DNA from: Echinicola pacifica DSM 19836
Lineage (GTDB): Bacteria > Bacteroidota > Bacteroidia > Cytophagales > Cyclobacteriaceae
NCBI RefSeq assembly: GCF_000373245.1
Contig: NZ_KB890739.1
Coordinates: 96,491 to 160,490, forward strand
Length of the DNA stretch: 64,000 nt
Direction of reading: 5' to 3'
The notes under the pieces were generated by a model that was given only the letters and a program-made list of their open reading frames with translations, was not told where the DNA came from and searched no databases. This document shows positions 54,285-63,960 of the stretch, piece after piece (positions within the stretch are counted from its first letter, which is position 1; every line of letters begins with the position of its first letter). The position numbers and the translations under genes were made by a program.

Positions 54285-57200
54285 ATGAATAATAACGTTT
54301 TACGAAAAGGAATATTAAAAGGACCTTATGTAATAATTGCATTTTTATTGCAATTATCACTTATCGGGACTTTGCAAGCGGCAGAGGGTGATGCCCAGCG
54401 CAGCTTAGATGCGATATTTGTCTCCATGGCTTTTGAGGATGCTCAGGTTGGGGAGGTGTTCAAGGCTCTTGAAAAGCAGACAGATTTTAGTTTTTCCTAT
54501 AAGAATGCTGATCTGCGTAAGGAGAAAGTAAAGGCACTAAACGGCCAGCATATCTCCATGGCCAAGGTGTTGATGGAGGTTTCCGGGGAGACAGGCTTGG
54601 CGTTTAAGCGTATCAATGATGTCATCCACGTACAAAAAGTCACCGACGGAAAGCCTGCTCTAATGGACCTGGTGGACAAAACAATCAAGGGGCGGGTGAC
54701 TGACGATGCAGGAGAGCCTTTGCCCGGTGCCACAGTAAGTGTCAGCGGCACTGGCACTGGCACGGTCACCGATATCGATGGATATTATACCTTGGAAGTA
54801 CCTGAAGGTGCCACCGTCACTTTTTCATTTACAGGCTTTGAGCCTGTGAGGGTGGCTGTAAATAACCAGTCTGAGATAAATGTGGAATTGTCTTCAGATG
54901 TGCTCTTGGAGCAGGTCGTGGTGACTGCCTTAGGGATCGAAAAGAATAAGCGAGATCTGGGCTATTCCGTATCCGAAGTGAAGGGAGATGCCTTGGCCAA
55001 AACCTTCGAGGTGAATCCTGTAAATGCCCTTCAAGGTCGAGTAGCTGGTGTACAGATTGATCAAGGTAGTGGTGGTGCTTTTGGAAGCTCTAAGATTTTG
55101 ATTCGGGGCAATTCCACTCTTAGCAATAATAATCAGCCGATTTTTGTTATCGATGGGGTGATCATTGACAATGATATTTTTGGAGGAACGGGCAGAGACT
55201 TCGGAAATGCATTGAAAAATCTAAATATGGAAGACTTTGAGAGTGTTTCCGTTTTGAAAGGCTCCGCGGCAGCCGCACTTTATGGCTCCAGAGCCATCAA
55301 TGGGGTGATCCTGATAACCTCCAAAAAAGGCAGTAAAAGATCAGGAATAGGCGTTTCTATCTCCCAAAATGCACAGATTTTTGATCCTTATTCTGGCCCT
55401 GAGCTTCAGAACGTTTTCGGTGGAGGCAGTGTGGGCGCATTCTTTACTGACCGTAGAGACCCTAATTACCAGTCTGATCAGGCTTGGAGAACCAAGGTTT
55501 TCCCTACCGACCCGGTGACAGGCCAACCTTATATTGATCATCAGATCAATAGAGAGCTGGAAAACTGGGGTCCAAGAATGGAAGGTCAGCAAGTATTGAA
55601 TTATGATGGTACGCCGACGCAGTACTCCCCCCAACCAGACAATTTCCTATCAGCCTTCCGGACTGGCTGGGCCTCGAATACCAATGTGGCCTTGAATGGC
55701 GGTGGAGAAAGGTCCACTTTCAGGCTATCGTACACCCGAAGCGAAGGTGAAGGGGTCGTACATAATAATGATTATTTGAAGAATGGCTTTGATCTAAGGG
55801 CTACCCATGAGCTTACGGACTTTTTGGATGTGGATGCAAGTGTGACTTACACCACCTTTGATGGCAAAAACCCGCCTAGACTTGGCGGATTGGATGCTTT
55901 TGGATCCTATAATTTCGGTAAATTATATAGCTGGATGCTTCCTAGGAATTATGACACTGACTATTGGATGCAGGAAAGTCGGTACACCAGCGTATTAGGT
56001 GGTGCCCCCAACCCCGCAAATCCCCTGGAGCCAAATAAGGCGCCTGAGTCCCGGTTTTGGTTTAGCCTATTCAATAATAACTACCTTCAAAATGAACAAA
56101 ATGTCCGTGGTCGGGTAGCCCTGACGGGCAAAGTGAATAGCTGGTTGAGCGCAAGGGTTGAGGGTAATTTTAATAATTATTATACCCGAAATGAAACCAA
56201 AGAACTCGGTCAAAATATAGGTTTTGGCGGAGGAGCCTATGGCTTAAGCCATTCAACGAAAACCTCCCGATTCCTCAAGGGAATGCTAATGATCAATAAG
56301 GTCATCAATAAAGACTATGATATTAGCGGATATTTAGGGGCGGAATCTCAGCGCACAGAGACGACCTATAACGAAAGTGAAACCCGTGGAGGTTTAAGTT
56401 ATCCAGGGAATTATTTCCTCGCCAACTCCGTCCAGCCACAATATACTGCTGGCGGGATAAAGTACAGAAGAACTATCAATTCTACCTATTTCAGTGTGGA
56501 TCAGTCCTATAAGGATCGCCTGTTTCTGTACCTTTCCTGGAGGGGAGATTGGTCTTCAGCGCTTACGTATTCGGATGGGACAGGAAATAACTTCTTCCAT
56601 TATCCGGCGGCCTCAGCCTCATGGGTGCTTTCTGAGTCCTTTAAGATGCCTAGCTGGATTAGCTTTGTAAAATTAAGAGGTAATATCGCGGCGCTGGGTA
56701 AGGATACAAACCCGTTTACCCTCAACCCTGGGTTTTCATTTAATGGATTTACTAATATCAATGGCAGCCAATTGCCGACTTCCACCTTTAGTGATAGCCG
56801 AGTGCTGCAGCCTAATATTAAGCCAGAGCGTAAGATAGCGAAGGAGATAGGCATGGAGCTGACTTTGTTTAACGAAAAACTGGGGATAGATTTCACCTAT
56901 TATCAGGATAATACGAAAAATCAAATTCTTCCAATTTCTTCCCCTATTGAATCAGGCGTGAGTGCTATTCTGGTGAATGCCGGAAATATCCAAAATAGAG
57001 GAATAGAAATCACCTTGGACTTCTCACCAATAAGCACCACGGATTTTCAGTGGAATTCTACATTGACCTTCTCCAGAAACAGAAACCTTATCAAAGAACT
57101 GTATGAGGGTAGGGAAGAGTATAATTTGGGCGCAAATATTGGAGAAATCAGCACCTGGGCCGTGGTGGGTAAATCCTATGGTACCTTAAGGTCCTCTATT

Positions 57201-57998
57201 CAGGCCACGAAGTTTCAGGCCAAGGATGAAAATGGCAACAATATAGACCATCCAAATAATGGCATGACTCAGCTGGCATGGAGGTCCGATGCCCGTGCAG
57301 CCTTCCCCGCAAGGAGTAACCAGATTCAGGACGTAGGAGATATCAATGCTGATTTTCGTTCAGGATGGAGCAATTCCTTCAACTATAAAAACTTCAGCCT
57401 AGGATTTCTGATTGATGCCAAGGTGGGCGGTGACTTTGTGATGCTTTCCTACCGATATGGTACGCATACGGGAGTATTACCCAATACCCTGGCGGGTAGA
57501 GATGCTGAGTATGGCGGAATATCATGGACGAGCGACTATGATGGACAGACCTATGACGACGGCATGATTCCCGAAGGTGTATTTGGCGAAGGCCAGAAAG
57601 TGACTCAGGCAGATGGCAGCCAGGCCGATGTAGGGGGGATGACCTTTCAGCAAGCCTATGATGCCGGACTAGTGGAGCCTACTCATACGCCTCAGTATTT
57701 CTATAGGTATGGATCTTCTTCCACCGGGGTTTCTGATTATTGGATATTCGAAAGTACCTGGGTGTCCATGAGAGAGATCTCTCTGGGATATAGCTTCCCT
57801 GCCTCCTTTACAGATAAGCTGGGTATTCAGCAAATGAGCCTTTCCATAATAGGAAGAGACCTGTTTTACTTGTATAACTCCCTGCCGTTTAACTTCAACC
57901 CGGCGTCCAATAATTCCAATAATACCGCCTTTTCGGGGGAGCAGGGTTTTCTACCTATGACGCGATCACTTGGAGCTACTTTACGCTTCCAATTTTAA
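54285..57998 (+). CDS. SusC/RagA-type TonB-linked outer-membrane receptor with STN domain
   Basis: 1237 residues from the ATG at 54285 (an upstream in-frame TTG/ATG-like start adds 25 residues). A signal peptide (to about 33) precedes an STN signalling domain (about 45-105), a CarboxypepD_reg-like domain (IKGRVTDDAGEPLPGATVSV), the plug with VVVTALGIEKNKRDLGYSV and LKGSAAAALYGSRAINGVI, and a large beta barrel ending LRFQF. The STN domain is expected to contact the upstream FecR protein. It imports a glycan or similar ligand together with the SusD partner encoded next. The ligand is not readable. Confidence 0.93.
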   Translation: MNNNVLRKGILKGPYVIIAFLLQLSLIGTLQAAEGDAQRSLDAIFVSMAFEDAQVGEVFKALEKQTDFSFSYKNADLRKEKVKALNGQHISMAKVLMEVSGETGLAFKRINDVIHVQKVTDGKPALMDLVDKTIKGRVTDDAGEPLPGATVSVSGTGTGTVTDIDGYYTLEVPEGATVTFSFTGFEPVRVAVNNQSEINVELSSDVLLEQVVVTALGIEKNKRDLGYSVSEVKGDALAKTFEVNPVNALQGRVAGVQIDQGSGGAFGSSKILIRGNSTLSNNNQPIFVIDGVIIDNDIFGGTGRDFGNALKNLNMEDFESVSVLKGSAAAALYGSRAINGVILITSKKGSKRSGIGVSISQNAQIFDPYSGPELQNVFGGGSVGAFFTDRRDPNYQSDQAWRTKVFPTDPVTGQPYIDHQINRELENWGPRMEGQQVLNYDGTPTQYSPQPDNFLSAFRTGWASNTNVALNGGGERSTFRLSYTRSEGEGVVHNNDYLKNGFDLRATHELTDFLDVDASVTYTTFDGKNPPRLGGLDAFGSYNFGKLYSWMLPRNYDTDYWMQESRYTSVLGGAPNPANPLEPNKAPESRFWFSLFNNNYLQNEQNVRGRVALTGKVNSWLSARVEGNFNNYYTRNETKELGQNIGFGGGAYGLSHSTKTSRFLKGMLMINKVINKDYDISGYLGAESQRTETTYNESETRGGLSYPGNYFLANSVQPQYTAGGIKYRRTINSTYFSVDQSYKDRLFLYLSWRGDWSSALTYSDGTGNNFFHYPAASASWVLSESFKMPSWISFVKLRGNIAALGKDTNPFTLNPGFSFNGFTNINGSQLPTSTFSDSRVLQPNIKPERKIAKEIGMELTLFNEKLGIDFTYYQDNTKNQILPISSPIESGVSAILVNAGNIQNRGIEITLDFSPISTTDFQWNSTLTFSRNRNLIKELYEGREEYNLGANIGEISTWAVVGKSYGTLRSSIQATKFQAKDENGNNIDHPNNGMTQLAWRSDARAAFPARSNQIQDVGDINADFRSGWSNSFNYKNFSLGFLIDAKVGGDFVMLSYRYGTHTGVLPNTLAGRDAEYGGISWTSDYDGQTYDDGMIPEGVFGEGQKVTQADGSQADVGGMTFQQAYDAGLVEPTHTPQYFYRYGSSSTGVSDYWIFESTWVSMREISLGYSFPASFTDKLGIQQMSLSIIGRDLFYLYNSLPFNFNPASNNSNNTAFSGEQGFLPMTRSLGATLRFQF

Positions 57999-58025
57999 TT
58001 AGTGGGGAAATAAAAAAATATAAAG

Positions 58026-59696
58026 ATGAAAAAGTTTCGATCAATACTATATATCATGTCCCTGGCCGCTACAGTTAGTTGCACACAGGATTTTGCTGAA
58101 ATAAATACCGATCCGAGTATCGTGACTGATCCGGATATAAAATTCCTATTTACCTATTCTGAGGATAAGTTGATGACCTATCAAGGCTCGGAATGGGTGT
58201 GGGAGAATATGGAGCACCTCATGCGCTATACGCAGCATGTCTCGGCCAGCCCATACGAGCTTACCAATAATGTGAATTCCAGATACAATTCCTTTTACAG
58301 GAATATCATCCCAAACCTGATGGAGGTCAGAAGGCAAATGGAAGCCAAAGGAGATCCAGAAGTGTATCAGAATATGAAAGTGGTAACCTATGTTCTGGAA
58401 GTGATCCAGGCGATGAAGGCGACCGATATGAGTGGCTCCATGCCTTATACCGAAGCGGGTGAAGGTCGCTATGAGGTGAACTTCGCTCCCAAATACGATG
58501 AGCAACAGCTGTTGTTCTCGACCTGGCTCGAGCAGCTTGATCTGGCCATCGCCACACTTACTCTGAATATGGATAGGGAGCAGCTTTCCTATGGGACGGC
58601 GGATCTATACTACCAGTCTGACTGGGAAAACTGGATTAAACTGGCCAATACCCTTAAGCTTAGGATAGCGGTGAGGGTGGAAAACCAAACGCCTGACCTT
58701 ACCCGTAAGATCTTTGGGGAGGTAATGGCGCATCCTGTGGGACCGATAGATAGCAATGAATCACAGATGATGTTTACCCATGACAATTACACTCCGTTTG
58801 GTAATGGAGGGGATATACTCTATAGAAGTACCCGTTTTGGTACCATGTCCATTGTCGATTTTCTGAAACAATCAAATGACCCTAGGCTGGGAATTTATTT
58901 TTCTCCAAATGACCTCGTGGGGGATTATCAGCAGAGCTTAGATGATAATGGTGTGACGCTCCCGGATTTTATAGATCCTAATGATCCGCTGATCGAGTAT
59001 CAAGGTGGACCTGCAGATTGGACGGTGGCTCCGGATATTGCGATTTATTTCTCAAACCCTCTGGTTTCTGGCTCAGATCGGTTTTTCTTAATGTCTGTGG
59101 CCAATCAAAAGTTCTTCTCTCCAAAAATGAATAGTAGCTCCGGAGTGTGGAAGGATGCGGTGGTGTCACATGCGGAGTCTTGCTTCTATATTGCAGAGCT
59201 TATGGCCAAGGGGTATGGAACCGGCACCGCATCGGATATTGCGAAGTGGTATAATCAGGGGATTACGGCCTCCATTCAGACGATGAATGAAATAGCCGTT
59301 GCAGCCATGTCCACCACGGCTTTTGATGGTAATGGCCAGGCGGTGATCGAAGCCTATTTGGCGCAGCCTTCCATTCAGCTGACAGGCTCGGATGTACTTG
59401 AAAAGATTTATGTTCAGCAGTATTTGAACTTCTATAGACAGCCAAATGAGGGTTTTGTTTTTTGCAGACGAACAGGCTACCCTAAAAATAGCTCTACCTA
59501 CTATGCGAGAGAGGAGTTCAATGAGGTAATTCCTCGAAGGTTTTGGTTGCCAGATCCAGGAGAGGTCAATAGAGATAATTGGATGCAGGCAATGGATCAG
59601 CAGGGATTTACCCCGCTTAGCCAGGATGTCATCGATCTGAATAGCCAAAGAATATGGTATGATAAGAATGCGCCGGCCTTTGGCCAAGGACAATAA
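58026..59696 (+). CDS. SusD/RagB-family substrate-binding lipoprotein (SusD-like_2)
   Basis: 556 residues. The lipoprotein signal ends ATVSCTQD with the Cys near residue 20. It continues FAEINTDPSIV, the start typical of the SusD-like_2 group, with helical TPR-like segments later (WLEQLDLAIATLTLN, LYYQSDWENWIKLANTLKLRIAVRV). It caps the SusC barrel on the cell surface and binds the ligand. It lies 27 bp after susC. A terminator follows, then the sigma gene. Confidence 0.9.
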   Translation: MKKFRSILYIMSLAATVSCTQDFAEINTDPSIVTDPDIKFLFTYSEDKLMTYQGSEWVWENMEHLMRYTQHVSASPYELTNNVNSRYNSFYRNIIPNLMEVRRQMEAKGDPEVYQNMKVVTYVLEVIQAMKATDMSGSMPYTEAGEGRYEVNFAPKYDEQQLLFSTWLEQLDLAIATLTLNMDREQLSYGTADLYYQSDWENWIKLANTLKLRIAVRVENQTPDLTRKIFGEVMAHPVGPIDSNESQMMFTHDNYTPFGNGGDILYRSTRFGTMSIVDFLKQSNDPRLGIYFSPNDLVGDYQQSLDDNGVTLPDFIDPNDPLIEYQGGPADWTVAPDIAIYFSNPLVSGSDRFFLMSVANQKFFSPKMNSSSGVWKDAVVSHAESCFYIAELMAKGYGTGTASDIAKWYNQGITASIQTMNEIAVAAMSTTAFDGNGQAVIEAYLAQPSIQLTGSDVLEKIYVQQYLNFYRQPNEGFVFCRRTGYPKNSSTYYAREEFNEVIPRRFWLPDPGEVNRDNWMQAMDQQGFTPLSQDVIDLNSQRIWYDKNAPAFGQGQ

Positions 59697-59719
59697 TTCT
59701 TCCTAGCAAATTTCACACG

Positions 59720-59760
59720 GGCTCAGCTCTCTCATTCGTAGAGTGCTGAGCCTTTTTTTA
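59720..59760 (+). terminator. Rho-independent terminator after the SusD gene
   Basis: GGCTCAGC (59720-59727) pairs with GCTGAGCC (59745-59752), followed by seven T. It separates the FecR-SusC-SusD unit from the ECF sigma gene. Confidence 0.88.
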
Positions 59761-59994
59761 TTATCCATGTTCCAAAGCCTTTCTCATTAGACGCACGATG
59801 ATTGGGTGATCGTGACTTTTCTCTTTGCCTGGCAGGGGCTGGGCACTCACCTCAAAACAGAGACCTTCATCCATAGATTATGTAAGTTTTGTGTCCAAAA
59901 TTATTAGAGGGATAAATGCTTAATTGTAGTTGATATATTTTGAATATATTCTAATTAATGATAATTTGTATAAGGTTTATTTGGTTTTTCGTCC

Positions 59995-60573
59995 ATGAGA
60001 GAGGATCTTTTGTTCAAAATAAGTAATAATGACATAAAAGCATTTCAAATCCTATATGATAGGTATTTTGAACGCTTGTTTGTGTTTGCGAAGGCCTTTT
60101 TGAAAAGCAGTGAGTTGGCAGAAGAGGCCATCTCCGACGTGTTTGTGAAGGTCTGGGAAGCTCGCATTCGACTGACTGAAGTAGAGAATGTCGATGCCTA
60201 TTTGTACAAGTCAGTTAAAAACCATTGTCTTACGATCTTGTCGCAAAAGGCACGCAAACCCAAAATGGTCAGCATTGATTCTATTAAGATCTTTCCAGGG
60301 ACTGGTTTAGAATATTATCCTGAGACTAATATATTGGTTAAGGAATTGCATGAAAAGTTGGATTCTGCGGTGGCTAGCCTTCCCGTTCGATGTCGGTTGG
60401 CCTTTCGGCTGGTTAGGGAAGAAGGCTTATGTTATAAAGAAGCGGCTACCATTCTGTGCATTTCGCCCAAGGCTATAGAAAAACAGATGGTTCGCGCCCA
60501 TAAGCATCTACGCCTCGCCCTAAGAAAATACTTGAATTTAGACCTGCCCCGTAAATTCAAGCGACGAGCGTAA
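59995..60573 (+). CDS. Bacteroidetes-type ECF RNA polymerase sigma-70 factor
   Basis: 192 residues. Region 2 is seen in FQILYDRYFERLFVFAKAFLKSSELAEEAISDVFVKVWE (written here as separate blocks FERLFVFAKAFL and DVFVKVWE), and region 4 in LPVRCRLAFRLVREEGLCYKEAATIL and KAIEKQMVRAHKHLR. It belongs to the Bacteroidetes family 1 sigma group, usually paired with FecR and SusC. Here it follows the SusD gene and its terminator, 300 bp further on, with its own promoter. Whether it is the partner of the FecR protein at 53020 or serves another locus cannot be read from sequence. Confidence 0.9.
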   Translation: MREDLLFKISNNDIKAFQILYDRYFERLFVFAKAFLKSSELAEEAISDVFVKVWEARIRLTEVENVDAYLYKSVKNHCLTILSQKARKPKMVSIDSIKIFPGTGLEYYPETNILVKELHEKLDSAVASLPVRCRLAFRLVREEGLCYKEAATILCISPKAIEKQMVRAHKHLRLALRKYLNLDLPRKFKRRA

Positions 60574-60957
60574 GCATTTTTTTATTTCCCAGCCCATGGA
60601 TTTATTGTAGGATATGGCCAGTGGCTTAATAAAAAGCCCGTTTTCATGCCTGGATGAAGAAACTTGAAAGGGAAGACCTATTTGGGGTCGGTATTCTCCT
60701 CCTATGGCTTGCCTATTTTTTTAACTACGGCCAGTTAAAAGAACGTTTACCCTTTTCGCTTTTACTATATTTGGCGAGTGAAATTTACTCTTTTAGGGTG
60801 TACAAGCCTGAGCTTTAAGTGTTTTTCGTGATTTACGATTCGCTCTTCATGACAGTGCAATTTTAATAAGAAGGAACCAGATTCATTAAGGCTCTTCATG
60901 AACCCTTTTGGGAAGCTTGTTTTTACTTTTCTAACCGGCTCAATGGCCAAAAAATAC
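60574..60957. other. Intergenic region upstream of the second TonB-dependent receptor gene
   Basis: 384 bp without a gene I can support. It contains the probable promoter of the receptor gene. No terminator, operator or RNA was recognised. Confidence 0.4.
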
Positions 60958-63375
60958 ATGACTTTAAACAGAATTAAAAGTTTGATCTCCCTTCTTATAT
61001 GGGCATTCCCTCTAGTGGTACATGCACAAAATGGAGAAATTAAGCTTTCAGGTAAGCTATTGGACCAGTCCTCTCAAGAGCCTGTTTCCTATGCCAATGT
61101 ATTGCTAAAATCTCTGCCAGATACTGCTTTTGTGACCGGCGCCATCTCTGACGCCGAGGGCTATTTTACCTTACAAGGTCTTGAGCCTGGCGAATATAAT
61201 TTAGAGATAGCCAATCTTGGTTATGATCACTCCTCTCAAAAGGTCTATATCGGGGGCAGCTCGGTATTCCTGCATTTGGGAGAAATCTATATATCCCCCT
61301 CACTTACTGATCTGGAGGCCGTGGAAGTATTGGGTCAGGAAGAAGGAGTGAATGCCAAGATGGATGTCAAATCATTTGATCTAGGCGATAATATTAGCCA
61401 AAGGGGAGGCTCCATCCTCGAAGCTATCCAAAATTTACCAGGAGTGTCCGTTCAGGAGGGAAAAGTGAATATCCGGGGCAATGACCGGGTAGCCATCTTG
61501 ATGGATGGCAAACAAACAGCCTTGACGGGTTTTGGGGATCAAAACGGGTTAAATAACCTTCCTGCCTCCTCCGTGGAAAGAATAGAAATAATCAATAATC
61601 CCTCCTCCAGGTATGATGCGAATGGGAATGGAGGCATCATAAATATAATTTTGAAGGAAGAAAAACAGCAAGGCTTTAATGGAAGTGTTGGGATGGCTTT
61701 GGGAGCAGGGGCTATATGGGAGAAAAAGGCCAATCTTCCAGGGGTTCGCCCACAATATAGCATTACCCCAAAGATAAATCCTTCCCTGGCCTTAAACTAC
61801 AGGAAGGAGAAGCTGAATTTTTTCTTCTCAGGAGATAATTTATATACGGAGAATCTGAATAAAAATGAGTTCGTAACAAGAACCTATGAGGATGGAGCCG
61901 TCATCAAACAGCAGCTAAAGAGAAATCGAGACACAAATTTCCTTACTCTACGAACGGGTATGGACTGGTCTATAGATGCTCGGAATACCCTGACCATTTC
62001 CGGCCTATATGGTAGTGAAAAGATTATCGATAATGGCGATCAAATATTTTATAATGAGGATTTTTCTGAAAGGTTACGGCTATGGCAGTTCTTGGAGGAT
62101 GAATTGAAAACCACTGTAATGGGCTCAGTGTCTTGGGAGCATGAATATAAGGAACCTGGGCATAAGGTAGTGTCAGGAGTGAATTATACCTTTCACCGAG
62201 AGGATGAGCAGTATTTTTTTACAAACAGCCTGCCTGAATTTGTGGGAGAGGATGCATTTAAATTACTTTCAGATGAAAATGTAATAGATTTTAATTTGGA
62301 TTATTCCAGGCCCCTGAAGATGGGACGCTTGGAGGCGGGGATGAAGCTGAGGAGACGATGGATACCGACTGATATGCAGTTTTTTCCGGGAGATAATTCT
62401 CCTATAGATTCCTTGGCAGGAGGTTGGGCCACTTATAAGGAGACCATTCCTGCGGTATATGGAAATTATATTTATGAATCAAAAAAATGGGAAGCTGAAA
62501 TAGGCTTAAGGGTGGAGTATGCTAAGCTCAGATATGAAGTGAATCCAGACCATCCAACGTATAAAACTGACGGATATGACTATTTCCAGCCGTTTCCCAA
62601 TACCCGATTATCGCATAAGTTAAACGCCCAAAATAAATTGACACTCTCGTTTAATAGGAGGGTGGACCGACCTAATGAGGTGGATATTCGGATCTTTCCA
62701 AAATACGATGATGCTGAAATTATCAAGGTTGGAAATCCGGAATTGAAGCCCCAGTTTAGCCGTCTTTTTGAATTTGGCTGGAAGAATACTTATAAATCAG
62801 GATCTTTTTATTTAGCGGCGTATCATCGAAAGACGAGTGGGACTATCACTAGGATATCTACGGTCTTTGGGGAAAGCAGATTGATCTATGCAATATTTCA
62901 AAACGCTGGAGACAGTTATAATACAGGAATGGAAGCTCTATTGGAAATGGATGTTTCTGATTGGTATGCTTTTGATATTAATATCAATGGCTACCAAAAC
63001 CAGATCAATGCTTTTACAGTTCAAAACCTATACCCAGAGCCTCATGAGTATTATATGGAGCAACAAAAAATGTTTTCAGGGAATGCAAAGTGGAACTCGC
63101 AGATCAAATTTTCCAATACTTTTTCCGGCCAGTTGACTGCAATTTATTTGGCGCCGGATATCATCCCTCAAGGAGAGATCAAAGGTAGGTTTACAATGGA
63201 TATGGGTCTGAAGAAACTGGTTCAAAAGGGAGCAGGGGAGGTTTACTTTAATGCTTCAGACCTGCTCAATACCATGGTAATAAAGAAGGACATTGAAGGA
63301 AATGGCTTCAGTTATATCAGCGATGATTATTATGAAACTCAAGTGCTAAGGCTTGGATATACCTATAAATTTTAA
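60958..63375 (+). CDS. Outer-membrane beta-barrel TonB-dependent receptor family protein
   Basis: 805 residues from the ATG at 60958. A signal peptide (to about 24, ending VVHAQ) is followed by a CarboxypepD_reg-like domain (SGKLLDQSSQEPVSYANVLL), a plug with ILEAIQNLPGVSVQEGKVNIRG and NNPSSRYDANGNGGIINIIL, and a barrel with the last strand LRLGYTYKF. It matches the outer_membrane beta-barrel protein 3 group, distinct from SusC. No STN domain is present and no SusD follows. Alternative starts at 60943 or 60898 are possible; the one chosen gives the most typical signal peptide. The ligand is unknown. Confidence 0.88.
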   Translation: MTLNRIKSLISLLIWAFPLVVHAQNGEIKLSGKLLDQSSQEPVSYANVLLKSLPDTAFVTGAISDAEGYFTLQGLEPGEYNLEIANLGYDHSSQKVYIGGSSVFLHLGEIYISPSLTDLEAVEVLGQEEGVNAKMDVKSFDLGDNISQRGGSILEAIQNLPGVSVQEGKVNIRGNDRVAILMDGKQTALTGFGDQNGLNNLPASSVERIEIINNPSSRYDANGNGGIINIILKEEKQQGFNGSVGMALGAGAIWEKKANLPGVRPQYSITPKINPSLALNYRKEKLNFFFSGDNLYTENLNKNEFVTRTYEDGAVIKQQLKRNRDTNFLTLRTGMDWSIDARNTLTISGLYGSEKIIDNGDQIFYNEDFSERLRLWQFLEDELKTTVMGSVSWEHEYKEPGHKVVSGVNYTFHREDEQYFFTNSLPEFVGEDAFKLLSDENVIDFNLDYSRPLKMGRLEAGMKLRRRWIPTDMQFFPGDNSPIDSLAGGWATYKETIPAVYGNYIYESKKWEAEIGLRVEYAKLRYEVNPDHPTYKTDGYDYFQPFPNTRLSHKLNAQNKLTLSFNRRVDRPNEVDIRIFPKYDDAEIIKVGNPELKPQFSRLFEFGWKNTYKSGSFYLAAYHRKTSGTITRISTVFGESRLIYAIFQNAGDSYNTGMEALLEMDVSDWYAFDININGYQNQINAFTVQNLYPEPHEYYMEQQKMFSGNAKWNSQIKFSNTFSGQLTAIYLAPDIIPQGEIKGRFTMDMGLKKLVQKGAGEVYFNASDLLNTMVIKKDIEGNGFSYISDDYYETQVLRLGYTYKF

Positions 63376-63748
63376 GCAGGCTCTTTGGGTGGGCAGGATA
63401 TTTTGGTTGATTGTGTCTAAGCTAATGTCATTAAAGCCGATCTATTTGCTTGCTGCCATCAAGTCGCACAGCGAGCGGTTTTGCTATGACTTTTTAATGG
63501 CAATGATCCTATTAGTGTTAATTAATGGTGAGCGTAATGAGTGCAACTGGATAGAAACTGAAGGGTGGCAAAAATAGTCTTACAATGTGGCTCTCTTCCT
63601 TTTTCTTTTATTTAATAACAAAATCATTTCATTCTAATCATCCAACTTTTAGGTCTGAACCCTTATTAGGCTTCATTTTAGAGGAACATATAAGGGTAAT
63701 AAGCCGGTGTTAAATGATGAAGGATAGTTGTATATTTCCAGTTATGTA
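63376..63748. other. Intergenic region between the receptor gene and the tRNA-like array
   Basis: 373 bp. One open frame (63353-63577) overlaps the receptor end but has no protein-like signal that I trust. No other gene or element was seen before the array. Confidence 0.4.
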
Positions 63749-63811
63749 GGTGGAGAATATCGGATTCGAACCGATGACCTCCCCGTCGGCTGACGGGGCG
63801 CAGTGTCTACC
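63749..63811 (-). pseudogene. tRNA-Ala-like fragment, unit 1
   Basis: Read on the minus strand, the fragment begins with D-arm-like GGTAGACACTGCG, has a hairpin CCCCGTC/GACGGGG in the anticodon-arm position, then AGGTC, the T arm ATCGG-TTCGAAT-CCGAT, and the acceptor 3' strand ATTCTCC-A-CC. The T arm and acceptor match what I recall of Bacteroidota tRNA-Ala(GGC). The 5' acceptor strand is absent, and the anticodon loop is not a normal seven bases, so it is not a standard tRNA gene. Confidence 0.55.
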
Positions 63812-63842
63812 AAAAAAGAAGCCCTGCATTTCTGCAAGGCTT
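63812..63842 (-). terminator. Terminator hairpin in repeat unit 1
   Basis: On the minus strand, AAGCCTTGCA pairs with TGCAGGGCTT around a GAAA tetraloop (one G-T pair), then CTTTTTT. It directly precedes the tRNA-like fragment of unit 1 and would end transcription of the tRNA-like segment of unit 2. Confidence 0.8.
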
Positions 63843-63854
63843 TTAAATCAAAAT

Positions 63855-63917
63855 GGTGGAGAATATCGGATTCGAACCGATGACCTCCCCGTCGCCTGAT
63901 GGGGCGCACTATCTACC
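63855..63917 (-). pseudogene. tRNA-Ala-like fragment, unit 2
   Basis: Same layout as unit 1, with changes in the anticodon-arm hairpin (CCCCATC and GACGGGG) and in the D-arm part. The T arm and acceptor 3' strand are identical to unit 1, and here CCA is encoded. The 5' acceptor strand is again missing. Confidence 0.55.
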
Positions 63918-63948
63918 AAAAAAGAAGCCCTGCATTTCTGCAAGGCTT
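63918..63948 (-). terminator. Terminator hairpin in repeat unit 2
   Basis: Same stem and GAAA loop as unit 1 (stem bases 63925-63948), with the T run on the minus strand formed by the A run at 63918-63923. Confidence 0.8.
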
Positions 63949-63960
63949 TTAGTATAAAAT

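Noticed and set aside
63353..63577. A 74-codon plus-strand frame after the second receptor gene
   Set aside because: It starts inside the receptor gene in another frame and shows no family features.
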